A DNA stretch of 64,000 nt from Burkholderia ubonensis subsp. mesacidophila (GTDB lineage Bacteria; Pseudomonadota; Gammaproteobacteria; Burkholderiales; Burkholderiaceae), in the NCBI RefSeq assembly GCF_002097715.1, contig NZ_CP020739.1, positions 434,001 through 498,000 on the forward strand, in the 5' to 3' direction. The notes below the pieces were generated by a model. That model was not told the origin of the DNA, searched no databases, and was given only the letters and a program-made list of their open reading frames with translations. Position numbers and translations under genes: made by a program. Positions 35,901 to 44,591 of the stretch are shown here, piece after piece; position 1 is the first letter of the stretch; every line of letters starts with the position of its first letter.

Positions 35901-38828
35901 CGCCGCGCCGGTATGCGATTCGGCGCAGGCTTTCACATCGTCGGGCGTGCCCGCGCACAGCACGAGGCCGCCGCCGTCGCCGCCTTCCGGACCGAGATCG
36001 ATCAGCCAGTCGGCCGCGCGGATCACGTCGAGATTGTGCTCGATCACGATCAGCGAATGGCCGCTTGCCAGCAGCTTGCCGAACGCCTGCATCAGCTTCG
36101 CGATGTCGTCGAAGTGCAGCCCCGTGGTCGGCTCGTCGAACATGAAAAGACGCGCGACGCGCGCCTCTCGCGTGACGACGCGGCGCCCGCTGGCGGCCTT
36201 CGCCGACTCCGCGAGAAAGCCCGCCAGCTTCAGGCGCTGTGCTTCGCCGCCCGACAGCGTCGGCACCGGCTGGCCGAGCTTCACGTATTCGAGCCCGACG
36301 TCGACGATCGGCTGCAGCACGCGCAGCACCTCGGCGTCGGCCGCGAAGAACGCCGCGGCTTCGCTGACGGTCAGGTCGAGCACGTCGGCCACGCTGAGCG
36401 CGCGGCCATCGCGCTCGATCCGCACTTCGAGCACCTCGCCCCGGTAGCGCTGGCCGTCGCAGTCCGGGCAGCGCAGATAGACGTCGCTCAGGAACTGCAT
36501 CTCGATGTGCTCGAAGCCGGAGCCGCCGCACGTCGGGCAGCGGCCGTCGCCCGAGTTGAAGCTGAAGGTGCCCGCGCCGTAGCCGCGCTGCAGTGCGAGC
36601 GGCGCCTTTGCGAACAGCTTGCGGATCTCGTCGAACGCGCCGACATAGCTTGCCGGGTTCGAGCGCGTGGTCTTGCCGATCGGCGATTGATCGACGAACA
36701 CGACGTCGGTCACCTGCTCCGCGCCCGTGAGACGGCGGTACGCGCCCGGCGACTCGGTCGCCTTGCCCAGGTGCCGCGCCATCGCCGGATAGAGCACGTC
36801 CTGCAGCAGCGTCGATTTGCCGGAACCGGATACGCCGGTCACGCAGACGAGGCGTTCCAGCGGAATCTCGACCGTGACGTCGCGCAGGTTGTGTTCGCTC
36901 GCGCCCTCGAGCACGATGCGCGGCGTGTGCGCGTCCACCGGGCGGCGCGACCAGTGCGACGCGTGCGCGACGTGCTTGCGGCCGCCGAGATACTCGCCCG
37001 TCAGCGTATCGGCCGAACGGATCGCGCCGGGCGTGCCGTCGTAGACGATCGTGCCGCCGCGCTCGCCCGGGCCGGGACCCATGTCGATCAGCCGGTCGGC
37101 CGCGAGCATCACCGACGGATCGTGCTCGACGACGACCAGCGTATTGCCCGCATCGCGCAGCCGCTGCATCGCCTCGACGATCCGGTTCAGGTCGCGCGGA
37201 TGCAGCCCGATGCTCGGCTCGTCGAGCACGAACAGCGTCTTCGTGAGCGACGTGCCGAGCGCCGTCGTCAGGTTGATCCGCTGCACCTCGCCGCCCGACA
37301 GCGTGCGGCTCTGCCGGTCGAGCGTCAGGTAGCCCAATCCCACGTCGCACAGATACTTCAGCCGCGTGCGCACTTCCGCGAGCAGCAGCTTCAGCGCATC
37401 GTCGAGCAGCGCGCTCGGCAGGCTGATGTCGTCGAAGAAGCGGCGGATGCGCGCGATCGGCAGCAGCATCAGGTCGTGCACCGTCAGGCCCGGCAGCGCT
37501 TCGAGCTGCGCGCGGGTCCAGTCGACGCCGCGCGGCAGGAAGCGGCCGGCCGGCGCGAGCGCCGCGTCGGCGTTCGCCTTCGTGCCGAGCCGCCACAGCA
37601 GCGACTCCGTCTTCAGGCGCGCGCCGCCGCACACCTCGCATGGCGTGTAGCTGCGGTATTTCGACAGCAGCACGCGGATATGCATCTTGTACGCTTTCGA
37701 TTCGAGGTAGCCGAAGAAGCGCTTCACGCCGTACCACTGGCGCTGCCACTTGCCGTCCCAGTCCGGCGAGCCGTTGATGACCCAGTCCCGCTCATCGGAC
37801 GTCAGCTCGCTCCACGGCGTATCGCGCCGGATGTTCGCCTTCGCCGCATAGCGCATCAGGTCGTCCTGGCATTCCTTCCAGGCGGGCGTCTGCATCGGCT
37901 TGATCGCGCCGCCGCGCAGCGTCTTGCGCTCGTCGGGGATCACGAGGCCGAGATCGACGCCGATCACGCGGCCGAAGCCGCGGCAGGTTTCGCACGCGCC
38001 GTACGCCGAGTTGAACGAGAACAGCGCCGCCTGCGGATCCGCGTAGCGCAGGTCGCTTTCCGGGTGGTGGAGCCCGGTGGAGAAGCGCCATACCTGAGGC
38101 TCCGCTGCTGCGTCCTCTTGCGCGAGCACGTAGACGTTCACCCGCCCGCCGCCGCGCTTCAACGACGCTTCGATCGCCTCGACCGCGCGAACCTTGTCGA
38201 CCTGATGCAGACGGAAGCGGTCGGCCACCACGTCGAGCACCTTGCGCGTACCGGTGGGCGACGCGACTTCGCGCCGCGCCTGCACCCGCGTATAGCCGCT
38301 CGCCGACAGCCACTGCTCGACTTCCTCATCCGTCACGGTTTCCGGCAGTTCGACCGGAAACGTGACCACGAGCCGCGGATCGTGATCCGCCGTGCGCGCG
38401 GAGAGGTCCGTGTAGATCGTCTCCGGCGTGTCGTGTCGCACCGGCTGCGCGGTCTTGCGGTCGAACAGTTCGGCCGCGCGTGCGTACAGGAGCTTCAGGT
38501 GGTCGTTGAGCTCGGTCATCGTGCCGACGGTCGAGCGCGAACTGCGGACCGGATTGGTCTGGTCGATCGCGATCGCGGGCGGCACGCCGTCGACGCGATC
38601 CACCTGCGGCCGGTCCATCCGGTCGAGAAACTGCCGCGCGTACGCGCTGAACGTCTCGACGTAGCGCCGCTGGCCTTCCGCGTACAGGGTGTCGAACACG
38701 AGACTCGATTTGCCGGAGCCCGACGGGCCGGTGACGACCGTCATTTCGCCGGTGCGCAGGTCGAGATCGATGTGCTTGAGATTGTGCTGACGTGCTCCGC
38801 GAATGCGGATCAGATTGCTGGATGACAA
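32943..38828 (-). CDS. uvrA: Double-length UvrA-like excinuclease ATPase (two UvrA units in tandem)
   Basis: At 1961 residues this is twice the size of UvrA (about 940). It carries four ABC ATPase modules: Walker A motifs GPSGSGKSS (about 33), GVSGSGKST (about 666), GVSGSGKST (about 1043) and GVSGSGKST (about 1596), and four LSGGE signatures (about 513, 857, 1430, 1824). UvrA-type zinc-binding Cys pairs appear in both halves (CPTCGGSGFEH and CPDCDG; CPACEGQG and CDVCHG). A covalent UvrA dimer for damage recognition is the simplest reading; such long paralogues are known in proteobacteria. A perfect LexA box lies 129 bp upstream, so it should be SOS-induced. The opposite strand is also open over the whole length, an artefact of codon bias. 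Confidence 0.92.
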   Translation of the reverse strand: MSSSNLIRIRGARQHNLKHIDLDLRTGEMTVVTGPSGSGKSSLVFDTLYAEGQRRYVETFSAYARQFLDRMDRPQVDRVDGVPPAIAIDQTNPVRSSRSTVGTMTELNDHLKLLYARAAELFDRKTAQPVRHDTPETIYTDLSARTADHDPRLVVTFPVELPETVTDEEVEQWLSASGYTRVQARREVASPTGTRKVLDVVADRFRLHQVDKVRAVEAIEASLKRGGGRVNVYVLAQEDAAAEPQVWRFSTGLHHPESDLRYADPQAALFSFNSAYGACETCRGFGRVIGVDLGLVIPDERKTLRGGAIKPMQTPAWKECQDDLMRYAAKANIRRDTPWSELTSDERDWVINGSPDWDGKWQRQWYGVKRFFGYLESKAYKMHIRVLLSKYRSYTPCEVCGGARLKTESLLWRLGTKANADAALAPAGRFLPRGVDWTRAQLEALPGLTVHDLMLLPIARIRRFFDDISLPSALLDDALKLLLAEVRTRLKYLCDVGLGYLTLDRQSRTLSGGEVQRINLTTALGTSLTKTLFVLDEPSIGLHPRDLNRIVEAMQRLRDAGNTLVVVEHDPSVMLAADRLIDMGPGPGERGGTIVYDGTPGAIRSADTLTGEYLGGRKHVAHASHWSRRPVDAHTPRIVLEGASEHNLRDVTVEIPLERLVCVTGVSGSGKSTLLQDVLYPAMARHLGKATESPGAYRRLTGAEQVTDVVFVDQSPIGKTTRSNPASYVGAFDEIRKLFAKAPLALQRGYGAGTFSFNSGDGRCPTCGGSGFEHIEMQFLSDVYLRCPDCDGQRYRGEVLEVRIERDGRALSVADVLDLTVSEAAAFFAADAEVLRVLQPIVDVGLEYVKLGQPVPTLSGGEAQRLKLAGFLAESAKAASGRRVVTREARVARLFMFDEPTTGLHFDDIAKLMQAFGKLLASGHSLIVIEHNLDVIRAADWLIDLGPEGGDGGGLVLCAGTPDDVKACAESHTGAALLHYDRAMGVEAEPADEGVPLQAALNAARARREVEGEDVVRIVNAREHNLKALDVDIPHGKFNVVTGVSGSGKSTLAFDILFHEGQRRYLESLNAYARSIVQPAGRPEVDAVYGIPPTVAIEQRLSRGGRKSTVATTSEVWHFLRLLYVKLGLQHCIHDGTPVTSQTVESIAAQLLRDHRGEHVGLLAPLVVNRKGVYTDLAKWAKARGNTHLRVDGEFVTVDPWPKLDRFREHTIELPVADLVVSPDNEAELRQRLDETLELGKGVMHLLAPLDGLHHAMTNDHSTARIGEVKVLSVKRACPVCGTSYPELDPRMFSYNSKHGWCTTCVGTGVTLTREQRAAYDDTVLAEDGRGREQTLPSDEQEPEGVSDEPCPDCGGTRLNPSARAVTFEGHPIVDVAQWTVSDTRRWIDGLQLAGRDAQIARDIVSEIGSRLAFLEEVGLGYLSLDRAAPSLSGGEAQRIRLAAQLGSNLQGVCYVLDEPTIGLHPRDNQILLNALRKLGDKGNTLVVVEHDEDTIRRADHIIDVGPGAGKRGGTLVAQGGVADLSAQSDSLTGRFLAQPIVHPLQPRRSVNLPGAKHEPAVPQTWLTVHGGKLHNLRDVTVGIPLGRLVAVTGVSGSGKSTLARDVLMTNLLDAVGRSVLSSPATRRARKAAQQEAPQAANRRASVLARSAPRPSLDVTHAWQGCESISGWEHIDRVLEVDQTPIGKTPRSCPATYIGVWDAIRKLFADTLEARARGYTASRFSFNTGEGRCPACEGQGVRTIGMSFLPDVKVPCDVCHGQRFNPETLAVTWRGRNIGDVLTMEIDEAVEFFAAISNIAHPLQLMKDVGLGYLTLGQPSPTLSGGEAQRIKLVTELSKVRDDVTRRGQKAPHTLYVLDEPTVGLHMADVAKLIHVLHRLVDAGHSVVVIEHDLDVIAEADWIIDLGPEGGVGGGAIVAAAHPEGLVQVSASHTGRALEPVLARSGADRGEPVRSGGAGVA

Positions 38829-39320
38829 TTTGTCTGCCCGTCTGAGTGGGTTGGCCAGGGGGCGCGGCAGCCGGAAGGCTGGGGGGGCGCTCGCGGGGGC
38901 GGCGCTCGTGCCGTGGTGCGGGCACGAGTGCGGGCCGGTTTCGGACGAGTACTATACTGTATATTCGTACAGCCCTCCATCCGTGGCTGTTACGGGGCCG
39001 TCTTGGGCGGTGCTGCGCATTCACCGCTATCTTGGGGGCATATTCGAGCCTTTCGGGCAAATCCTGGCGGTCAGTTGCCGCAACCCCTTATCCCGTAAGG
39101 CTCCGAAGCGCGGCGACAGCGTGTCGAAACTCGAACTTGCGAGCCTTTTATCAGGAGGACATTTCCGGACCCCGGCACGAGAATGTGCACGAGAGGCGCG
39201 ACTACCCCGATCAGGCGGCCCTGGCAGACGCGCGCCTTGAGTTCATTGAAACCCTGAGCCGGAACCTGGCCCATCGGTCGGCTCGAATTCCTCCGGCATT
39301 CAGCCGTGCGCCACATGCGC
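38829..39320. other. Intergenic region containing the uvrA promoter
   Basis: About 490 bp. The part next to uvrA holds the SOS box and promoter. The rest (about 39000-39320) has no recognised gene; open frames there continue from the high-GC shadow frames and have no family match. Confidence 0.5.
38951..38972 (-). promoter_or_regulatory. LexA (SOS) box with adjacent -10 element, upstream of uvrA
   Basis: CTGTATATTCGTACAG at 38957-38972 fits the consensus CTGT-N8-ACAG exactly. On the uvrA strand it is followed immediately by TATAGT (38956-38951), a good -10 hexamer, so LexA bound here would block the promoter. Confidence 0.85.
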
Positions 39321-40118
39321 TCAGGACGGCACGTGATTCCGCACGATCCTGAACAGCAGCCTCGGGAAAAAGCGCCTCAAAAGCACCGCATACTTTTCCT
39401 TGCCTTGGCTGACGACCAGCTCGGGCGATCGCTTCGCGATGCCTCTGACGATCCGGCGCGCGCATGCCTCGACCGGCATCCCGTGCGCCAGCATGTCATC
39501 GACCTTGCCGTAACGCTCGCCATTGCCGACGAACGCACGCCGGGTGATTTCCGTGTCGATATAGCCGGGACACACCATCGTCACGTCGATGCCGTCGCGA
39601 AACGCCTCGGCGCGCAGACAATCGAAGTAGCCATGCAATGCATGCTTCGATGCGGAATAGCTCGACCGCAGCGGCGAGCCGACTTTCCCGGCAATGCTGC
39701 TCAGGATCACGAGATGGCCCTTCCTGCGCGCCAGCATCCTCGGAAGCACGGCCCGCGTGAGCGCGACCGTGCCGAAATAATTGAGCTCCATGATGGCCCG
39801 ATCGACCTCGTCCACGGTGTCGCGCGCCATCGCGCGTTGACTGACGCCCGCGCACTGGATCAGGATGCCGATCCCGTCGAACGCCTGCCATGCCGCCTGC
39901 GCGGCAGGCGCAATCGACTGGGGTTGCGTCAGGTCGATCGTGCAGACCTGCACGCGTGCGCCCAGGTCCCGGCAATCGGCTGCGACCCTGTGCAGTTTGT
40001 CTTCGCTTCGCGCGGAGAGCACCAGATTGGCGCCACGTTCGGCAAACGTCCGCGCCAACGCCGCACCGATTCCCGACGACGCGCCCGTAATCCAGATCGA
40101 CTCGCCCTTGAAGTTCAT
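39321..40118 (-). CDS. Short-chain dehydrogenase/reductase of the aminoketone-lipid cluster
   Basis: This 265-residue classical SDR has TGASSGIG (about 11-18, cofactor binding), NYFG-type and LSSIAGKVGSP segments (catalytic Ser) and YSASK (Tyr about 154, Lys about 158). The GARSEDK-like segment after strand 2 (LSARSEDKL) has an Arg that suits NADPH. A C-terminal basic, hydrophobic stretch (LLRRFFPRLLFRIVRNH) may touch the membrane, as in 3-ketodihydrosphingosine reductases. The start is ATG 40118; a longer frame extends into the upstream gene. Downstream of a FAAL-ACP-oxoamine synthase and a Rieske oxygenase, it would reduce the 3-keto group of an aminoketone lipid to the amino-alcohol; this is inference. 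Confidence 0.85.
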   Translation of the reverse strand: MNFKGESIWITGASSGIGAALARTFAERGANLVLSARSEDKLHRVAADCRDLGARVQVCTIDLTQPQSIAPAAQAAWQAFDGIGILIQCAGVSQRAMARDTVDEVDRAIMELNYFGTVALTRAVLPRMLARRKGHLVILSSIAGKVGSPLRSSYSASKHALHGYFDCLRAEAFRDGIDVTMVCPGYIDTEITRRAFVGNGERYGKVDDMLAHGMPVEACARRIVRGIAKRSPELVVSQGKEKYAVLLRRFFPRLLFRIVRNHVPS

Positions 40119-40182
40119 GTTGACCCTCGATGTTAGACCTCGACGCATCGGTTTCCCGCTGTGCGTCGACGTGCGGCGGACC

Positions 40183-41190
40183 TCATAGCCGGTAGTCCGT
40201 CTCGGTCGCTCTGAACGGCGCCTGCGGCCCGGTGCCGTTGGCGGCATAGGCGCGCGCGGCGCGCGCCGTCCAGATCGCTGCCACATCCGCCTTGCATGCC
40301 GTTTTCCCGAACGCGGGATCAGCCCATTCCTGCCGCGCTTCGTGCTCGAGCATGAGCTTGTCCTGAACCAGCACGCGATCGACCATGAGCTTGAAAAACG
40401 GCAAGAAGAACCTTGCAAACGGGAAATCCAGCGTAATGCGGTAGAAAACGCGCGTCCTCTGCTCGCTCACCGGAACGCATACGAACTGGCTCGACGCGTG
40501 GGTTCCGCCCGGCTGGCTGAAGACCGTGCGAATCGTGTGAGGCACGATGAATTCCTCCGTGTGGAAGATATCGTGCTCCTTGCCGCCGAACACGCGATAA
40601 ATCAGGCTTCGCCGGGCCTTCTCCCCCATTGTGTTCGCCAACACGCCCGTGGGCGTTTCGCTGACGTGCGACACCACGCGAGTCGTCGGCCGTCCGCGCA
40701 GCAACCCGCCGTGAATGTAGCCCGCGTGCGGGTTATCGACCAGGTTTTCCATCAGCCGGATATATTCGCAATCCATATCGAGTATCGTTCGAAACGATTG
40801 CTTCTCGGGGAAGTGCCAGTCCGGCGGATCGGCCTGATAGGGAGACGGGGAGAACGTAAACCAGACGGTCCCCTGTGACTCGCGCGCGACGTAGCTCCTG
40901 ATTTTCCGGACAGGCGGCACGGTCGACCCCGCATGACTCGGCATGTGAACGCACGCGCCGGCGCCGTCGAATATCCAGCCATGGTACGGACACTCGATGC
41001 CCTTGTCGGTACATATGCCGCCCGAGAGTTTCACCCCCTTGTGAGGGCACCGGTCATCCATCACGCGTGCCGTCCCGCTCGCATCGCGAAACGCGACCAC
41101 GTGCCTGCCCAGCACTTCGGCGGCAATCGGCTTACCCTTCAACGCGGACGACCACGCGATCGGATACCACGATCGTTCGAGCGGCATCAT
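40183..41190 (-). CDS. Rieske non-haem iron oxygenase
   Basis: The 335-residue oxygenase alpha subunit is of the VanA/pheophorbide-oxygenase type. The Rieske [2Fe-2S] cluster is held by Cys48, His50, Cys67 and His70 (CPHKG and CPYHGW). The mononuclear iron site fits DNPHAGYIH (Asp, His, His). All ligands are present. It starts at the first of two adjacent Met codons (41190 or 41187), overlapping the stop of the fusion gene upstream, so it is translationally coupled to it. No reductase or ferredoxin gene is nearby; electrons must come from elsewhere. In context it probably hydroxylates or desaturates the long-chain aminoketone product. Confidence 0.9.
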   Translation of the reverse strand: MMPLERSWYPIAWSSALKGKPIAAEVLGRHVVAFRDASGTARVMDDRCPHKGVKLSGGICTDKGIECPYHGWIFDGAGACVHMPSHAGSTVPPVRKIRSYVARESQGTVWFTFSPSPYQADPPDWHFPEKQSFRTILDMDCEYIRLMENLVDNPHAGYIHGGLLRGRPTTRVVSHVSETPTGVLANTMGEKARRSLIYRVFGGKEHDIFHTEEFIVPHTIRTVFSQPGGTHASSQFVCVPVSEQRTRVFYRITLDFPFARFFLPFFKLMVDRVLVQDKLMLEHEARQEWADPAFGKTACKADVAAIWTARAARAYAANGTGPQAPFRATETDYRL

Positions 41191-44100
41191 GCAACATCTC
41201 CGTTTGCGACCGTTTCGCCGCCGGCGGGGCGCAGCGCGCCAAGCGCATCCGCCAGCACGCGCACCGTCTGGCGCACCTGCTCGTCGGTATGCGTGGCATT
41301 GAACGAGAACCGCAACCGCGCGGCATTCGCGGCGACCGCCGGAAAGATGATCGGCTGCACATTGATGCCGTTCGCGAACAGGATCTGATAAAGGCGAATG
41401 CATTCGATCTGGTTGCCGATAATCACCGGAACGATCGGTCCGCCGTGGCAGTTGCCGGTATTCAGCCCGGCGCGCGCGGCCAGTTCCAGGAACTGGTCGA
41501 CCCGCTCGCGCAATTGCCGGATCGGCGACGGATCGTCCTTCAGCAATTGCAGCGCGGCGAGCGCCGCCGCTGCGTTGGCGGGCGAGATGCCGGTCGTGTA
41601 GATGAAGCCCGGCGTGGTGAACTTCAAATAGCTGATCAATGACTTTCGTCCCGCGATATAGCCGCCGCAGCTTGCAAACGCCTTGCTGAGGCCGCCCATC
41701 CAGATGTCGACGTCATCACGGTCCACCGCATGGAATTCGCCAATCCCGCGACCGGTTGCGCCGATTACGCCGATCGAAAGGCACTCGTCCACCATCAACC
41801 ACGTCTTGTGCTTTTTCTTGATCTCGATGAAACGGGGCAGGTCGGGAATGTCCCCGTCCATGCTGTAAAGACCTTCAATGAACACAAGCACGTGCTCGTA
41901 TTGGCGCCGCCGATTCGACAGGATGCGGTCGAGGTCGTCGAAGTCGTTATGCCGGAACGGCTGCGAATCCGCATGAGAGAGCTTGATGCCTTGCAACAGG
42001 CTGTTGTGGCTCAACTCGTCATACAGGATCAGGTCCTTCGGCCCGAGCAGATGACCGACGGTCGACACGTTGGCGGTTGCCGCGCCGACGAATACCAGCG
42101 CGGACTCCACCCCGATCCAGTCGGCAATGGCCTGCTCGAGCTCGAGATGCAGCGGCCGCTCGCCGGAAACGAGCCGGCTGGCGGATACGCTCGTGCCGTA
42201 TTGCCGGATCGCGTCGATCGAGCGCTCGGTCACGACGGGATGCCCGCTCAAGCTCAGGAAGTTGTTGCACGAGTAATTGATATAGTCCCGGCCGCCGATG
42301 ACCGTGCGGTCGTTGTTCAGGCCGTCATGCACCGTAAAGAATGGAAGCTTTTCCTGATCCTTGAACAAGACCTGCTGACGCTGCGCGAATTCGACGTAAG
42401 CCGCCGACTCCTCGAAGCGGCTGCAGGCGGCCGGAATGTCCGCCCCGTCGAACAGGTCTCGCGGCGTGCGGCCGTTCGACAGCAGGTCGAGCATTTCGCG
42501 GCGTTCGTCCTCCGACAGCAGCGCGAGCGCGCTGCTGCAATGCCTCATCGCGCCAAGATACCGGCTGACCGACGTGATCGTGGCAGGCTCGCTGAAAACT
42601 TCCGCCCGCACCGGGCACCCGAGCCAGTCGGACAGCTCACCGGTCAGGGTGGCGATCTGCAGCGAGTCGAGACCGTGGTCCGCAAAGACCGCATTGACGT
42701 CGACATCCTCGCTTGCGACGTGGACGGCCGACGCAATCGCCTCCTTGAGCCACACCAGGATCGCGTCGGCCGCGCCGTCGTTCGTATCCGGTTTCGATAG
42801 CGGGCGCGGCGCCGCATCCCGCTGGACGGACGTCAGGTCGAGCGCCCACTCCGACACGCAGGGCAGCGTCCGGTCAACGAATGCGTCGCGGCACGCATGC
42901 CGCCTTATTTTTCCGCTCGTCGTCACCGGCAATCCCGCCGGCTTGACAAGCGCGACCGCGCAGACCTGGAGTTCGTGACGCTGGGTCACCGCCCGCCTGA
43001 TCGCGTCGACGACATCGCTCAGGTCGGCCCGCAGATGTTCGCGCTTGACTTCATGCACGACGACCAGCCGCTCCTCGTCAAGGATCGACACGGAAAACGC
43101 GGCGCCCGCGCCCGGCCTCAGCGCCGAATGCGCGTCGCCCACCGTTGTTTCGATGTCCTGCGGATGGTAATTGCGTCCGCGGATGATGATCAGATCCTTG
43201 CGACGTCCCGCGATGAAGATCTGTCCGTCATCGCCGACAAAGCCGAGGTCCCCGGTGCGCAACCACTTCGGCGACGTCGTCTGCGCGATCGTCGACGCAA
43301 AGGTTTCCGCCGTGCGCTCGGGCTGCACCCAGTAGCCCCGCGCGACGCTGGGCCCCGACACCCAGATCTCCCCCACCTCGTTGCGCGGGAGTCGAGCGAG
43401 CGTTTCCGGGTGAACGATCTCGATCGCGTGGTCGTCGGTCGGCACGCCGCAGGCCACGAGGCGCTGGCTTGCGGCGCCGGGCTCGGCGGGCACGACGCGA
43501 TGCGAAGCCAGCTGCCGCGCGTCCACCACCGTGCTGCTCGGCCCGCGCCCCTTGATGCCGCCCGTGACGATCAGGGTCGTTTCGGCCATGCCGTAACACG
43601 CGTAGAACGCCTCCTTCCGGAATCCGCAACGGGCGAACCGGTCCGCGAACCGGTCGATGACGTCGGCCGAAACAGGCTCCGCGCCGTTGAACGCAACCTC
43701 CCAGCTGCTCAGGTCCAGCCGATCGAGATCCGCATCCTGAATTTTCCGGACACACAGGTCATACGCGAAATTGGGGCCGCCGCTCGTCGTCGCGCGGCAA
43801 TCCGAGATCGCCTGAAGCCAGCGCAACGGCTTCTGGACGAAGGACATCGGCGGCATCAGCGTCGTATGAAACCCGACAAACACGGGCTGCACGATTCCGC
43901 CGATCAGCCCCATGTCGTGGAACGGGGGAAGCCAGATCACCCCCTTGCTGGACTGATCGTGACCGAAACGGTCGCGGATGCTGCCGGAATTGTGCATCAG
44001 GTTCGCGTGCGTAATGACGACGCCCTTGGGCGTGCCGGTGGAACCGGACGTGTACTGGATCAGTGCAATATCGTCCGCGTCGAGCATGTCCGGCTCGAAC

Positions 44101-44591
44101 GCGGGTTGCAGCGTCGTCGGGATCGCGTCGATGGACACCACGTTCAGATCCCCGTTCGCGCCCGCACTGTCGAGATGGCTTGCCAACGTCGAACGCATGC
44201 ACTCAGTGGTCAGGATCACTGTGGGGCGGCAGTCCGCCATCATGCCAGCGATCGGCGCAAAGCTCCTGGCGTTTTTTCCCGGCGGGTAGGTCGGCACGGC
44301 GATCATGCCCGCCCGGAGGCACGCAAAGAAAGACGCAACGAACTCGAGCCCCGGCTGAAAAACCAGCAGCACCCGGCTGCCACGACTGGCGATCGCCGCC
44401 AGATGCGCGGCGATCGAGTCGACACGGGACGCCAGCCCGGCGCACGAAACCGTAGTTTCCTCGTTGTCGTTCACGAAACTGAACAACGGCCGATGGGGGG
44501 ACTGGACGCGATGAAATTCGAGGCAGTCGATAATGGTCGATTGCAAGCCGGCCCGCTGGATTTTCTCGTCCACCAGATTCATGTTCGGCAT
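41187..44591 (-). CDS. FAAL-ACP-alpha-oxoamine synthase fusion protein
   Basis: This 1134-residue trifunctional protein has three parts. FAAL domain (1 to about 585): QYTSGSTGTPKGVVITH, WLPPFHDMGLIGGI, TTSGGPNFAY, YACYGMAETTL, WLRTGDLGF and TTSGKIRRHACRD. ACP domain (about 610-690) with DHGLDSLQ, Ser at about 642. PLP alpha-oxoamine synthase domain (about 750-1120, like BioF, Kbl, CqsA and serine palmitoyltransferase) with HNSLLQGIKLS, GLYSMDGD and GGLSKAFASCGG, Schiff-base Lys970. It should activate a fatty acid, load it on its own ACP and condense it with an amino acid, releasing CO2, to give a long-chain alpha-aminoketone. The segment VDECLSIG (935-939) has Leu where the family normally has His (DxAH). 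Rieske oxygenase and SDR genes follow in the same operon. Confidence 0.92.
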   Translation of the reverse strand: MPNMNLVDEKIQRAGLQSTIIDCLEFHRVQSPHRPLFSFVNDNEETTVSCAGLASRVDSIAAHLAAIASRGSRVLLVFQPGLEFVASFFACLRAGMIAVPTYPPGKNARSFAPIAGMMADCRPTVILTTECMRSTLASHLDSAGANGDLNVVSIDAIPTTLQPAFEPDMLDADDIALIQYTSGSTGTPKGVVITHANLMHNSGSIRDRFGHDQSSKGVIWLPPFHDMGLIGGIVQPVFVGFHTTLMPPMSFVQKPLRWLQAISDCRATTSGGPNFAYDLCVRKIQDADLDRLDLSSWEVAFNGAEPVSADVIDRFADRFARCGFRKEAFYACYGMAETTLIVTGGIKGRGPSSTVVDARQLASHRVVPAEPGAASQRLVACGVPTDDHAIEIVHPETLARLPRNEVGEIWVSGPSVARGYWVQPERTAETFASTIAQTTSPKWLRTGDLGFVGDDGQIFIAGRRKDLIIIRGRNYHPQDIETTVGDAHSALRPGAGAAFSVSILDEERLVVVHEVKREHLRADLSDVVDAIRRAVTQRHELQVCAVALVKPAGLPVTTSGKIRRHACRDAFVDRTLPCVSEWALDLTSVQRDAAPRPLSKPDTNDGAADAILVWLKEAIASAVHVASEDVDVNAVFADHGLDSLQIATLTGELSDWLGCPVRAEVFSEPATITSVSRYLGAMRHCSSALALLSEDERREMLDLLSNGRTPRDLFDGADIPAACSRFEESAAYVEFAQRQQVLFKDQEKLPFFTVHDGLNNDRTVIGGRDYINYSCNNFLSLSGHPVVTERSIDAIRQYGTSVSASRLVSGERPLHLELEQAIADWIGVESALVFVGAATANVSTVGHLLGPKDLILYDELSHNSLLQGIKLSHADSQPFRHNDFDDLDRILSNRRRQYEHVLVFIEGLYSMDGDIPDLPRFIEIKKKHKTWLMVDECLSIGVIGATGRGIGEFHAVDRDDVDIWMGGLSKAFASCGGYIAGRKSLISYLKFTTPGFIYTTGISPANAAAALAALQLLKDDPSPIRQLRERVDQFLELAARAGLNTGNCHGGPIVPVIIGNQIECIRLYQILFANGINVQPIIFPAVAANAARLRFSFNATHTDEQVRQTVRVLADALGALRPAGGETVANGDVA

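Noticed and set aside
32913..38825. A 1970-codon open frame on the plus strand opposite uvrA
   Set aside because: It mirrors uvrA exactly, is low-complexity Arg/His/Ala/Asp-rich sequence without any domain, and arises from high-GC codon bias. The minus strand has four ABC modules.
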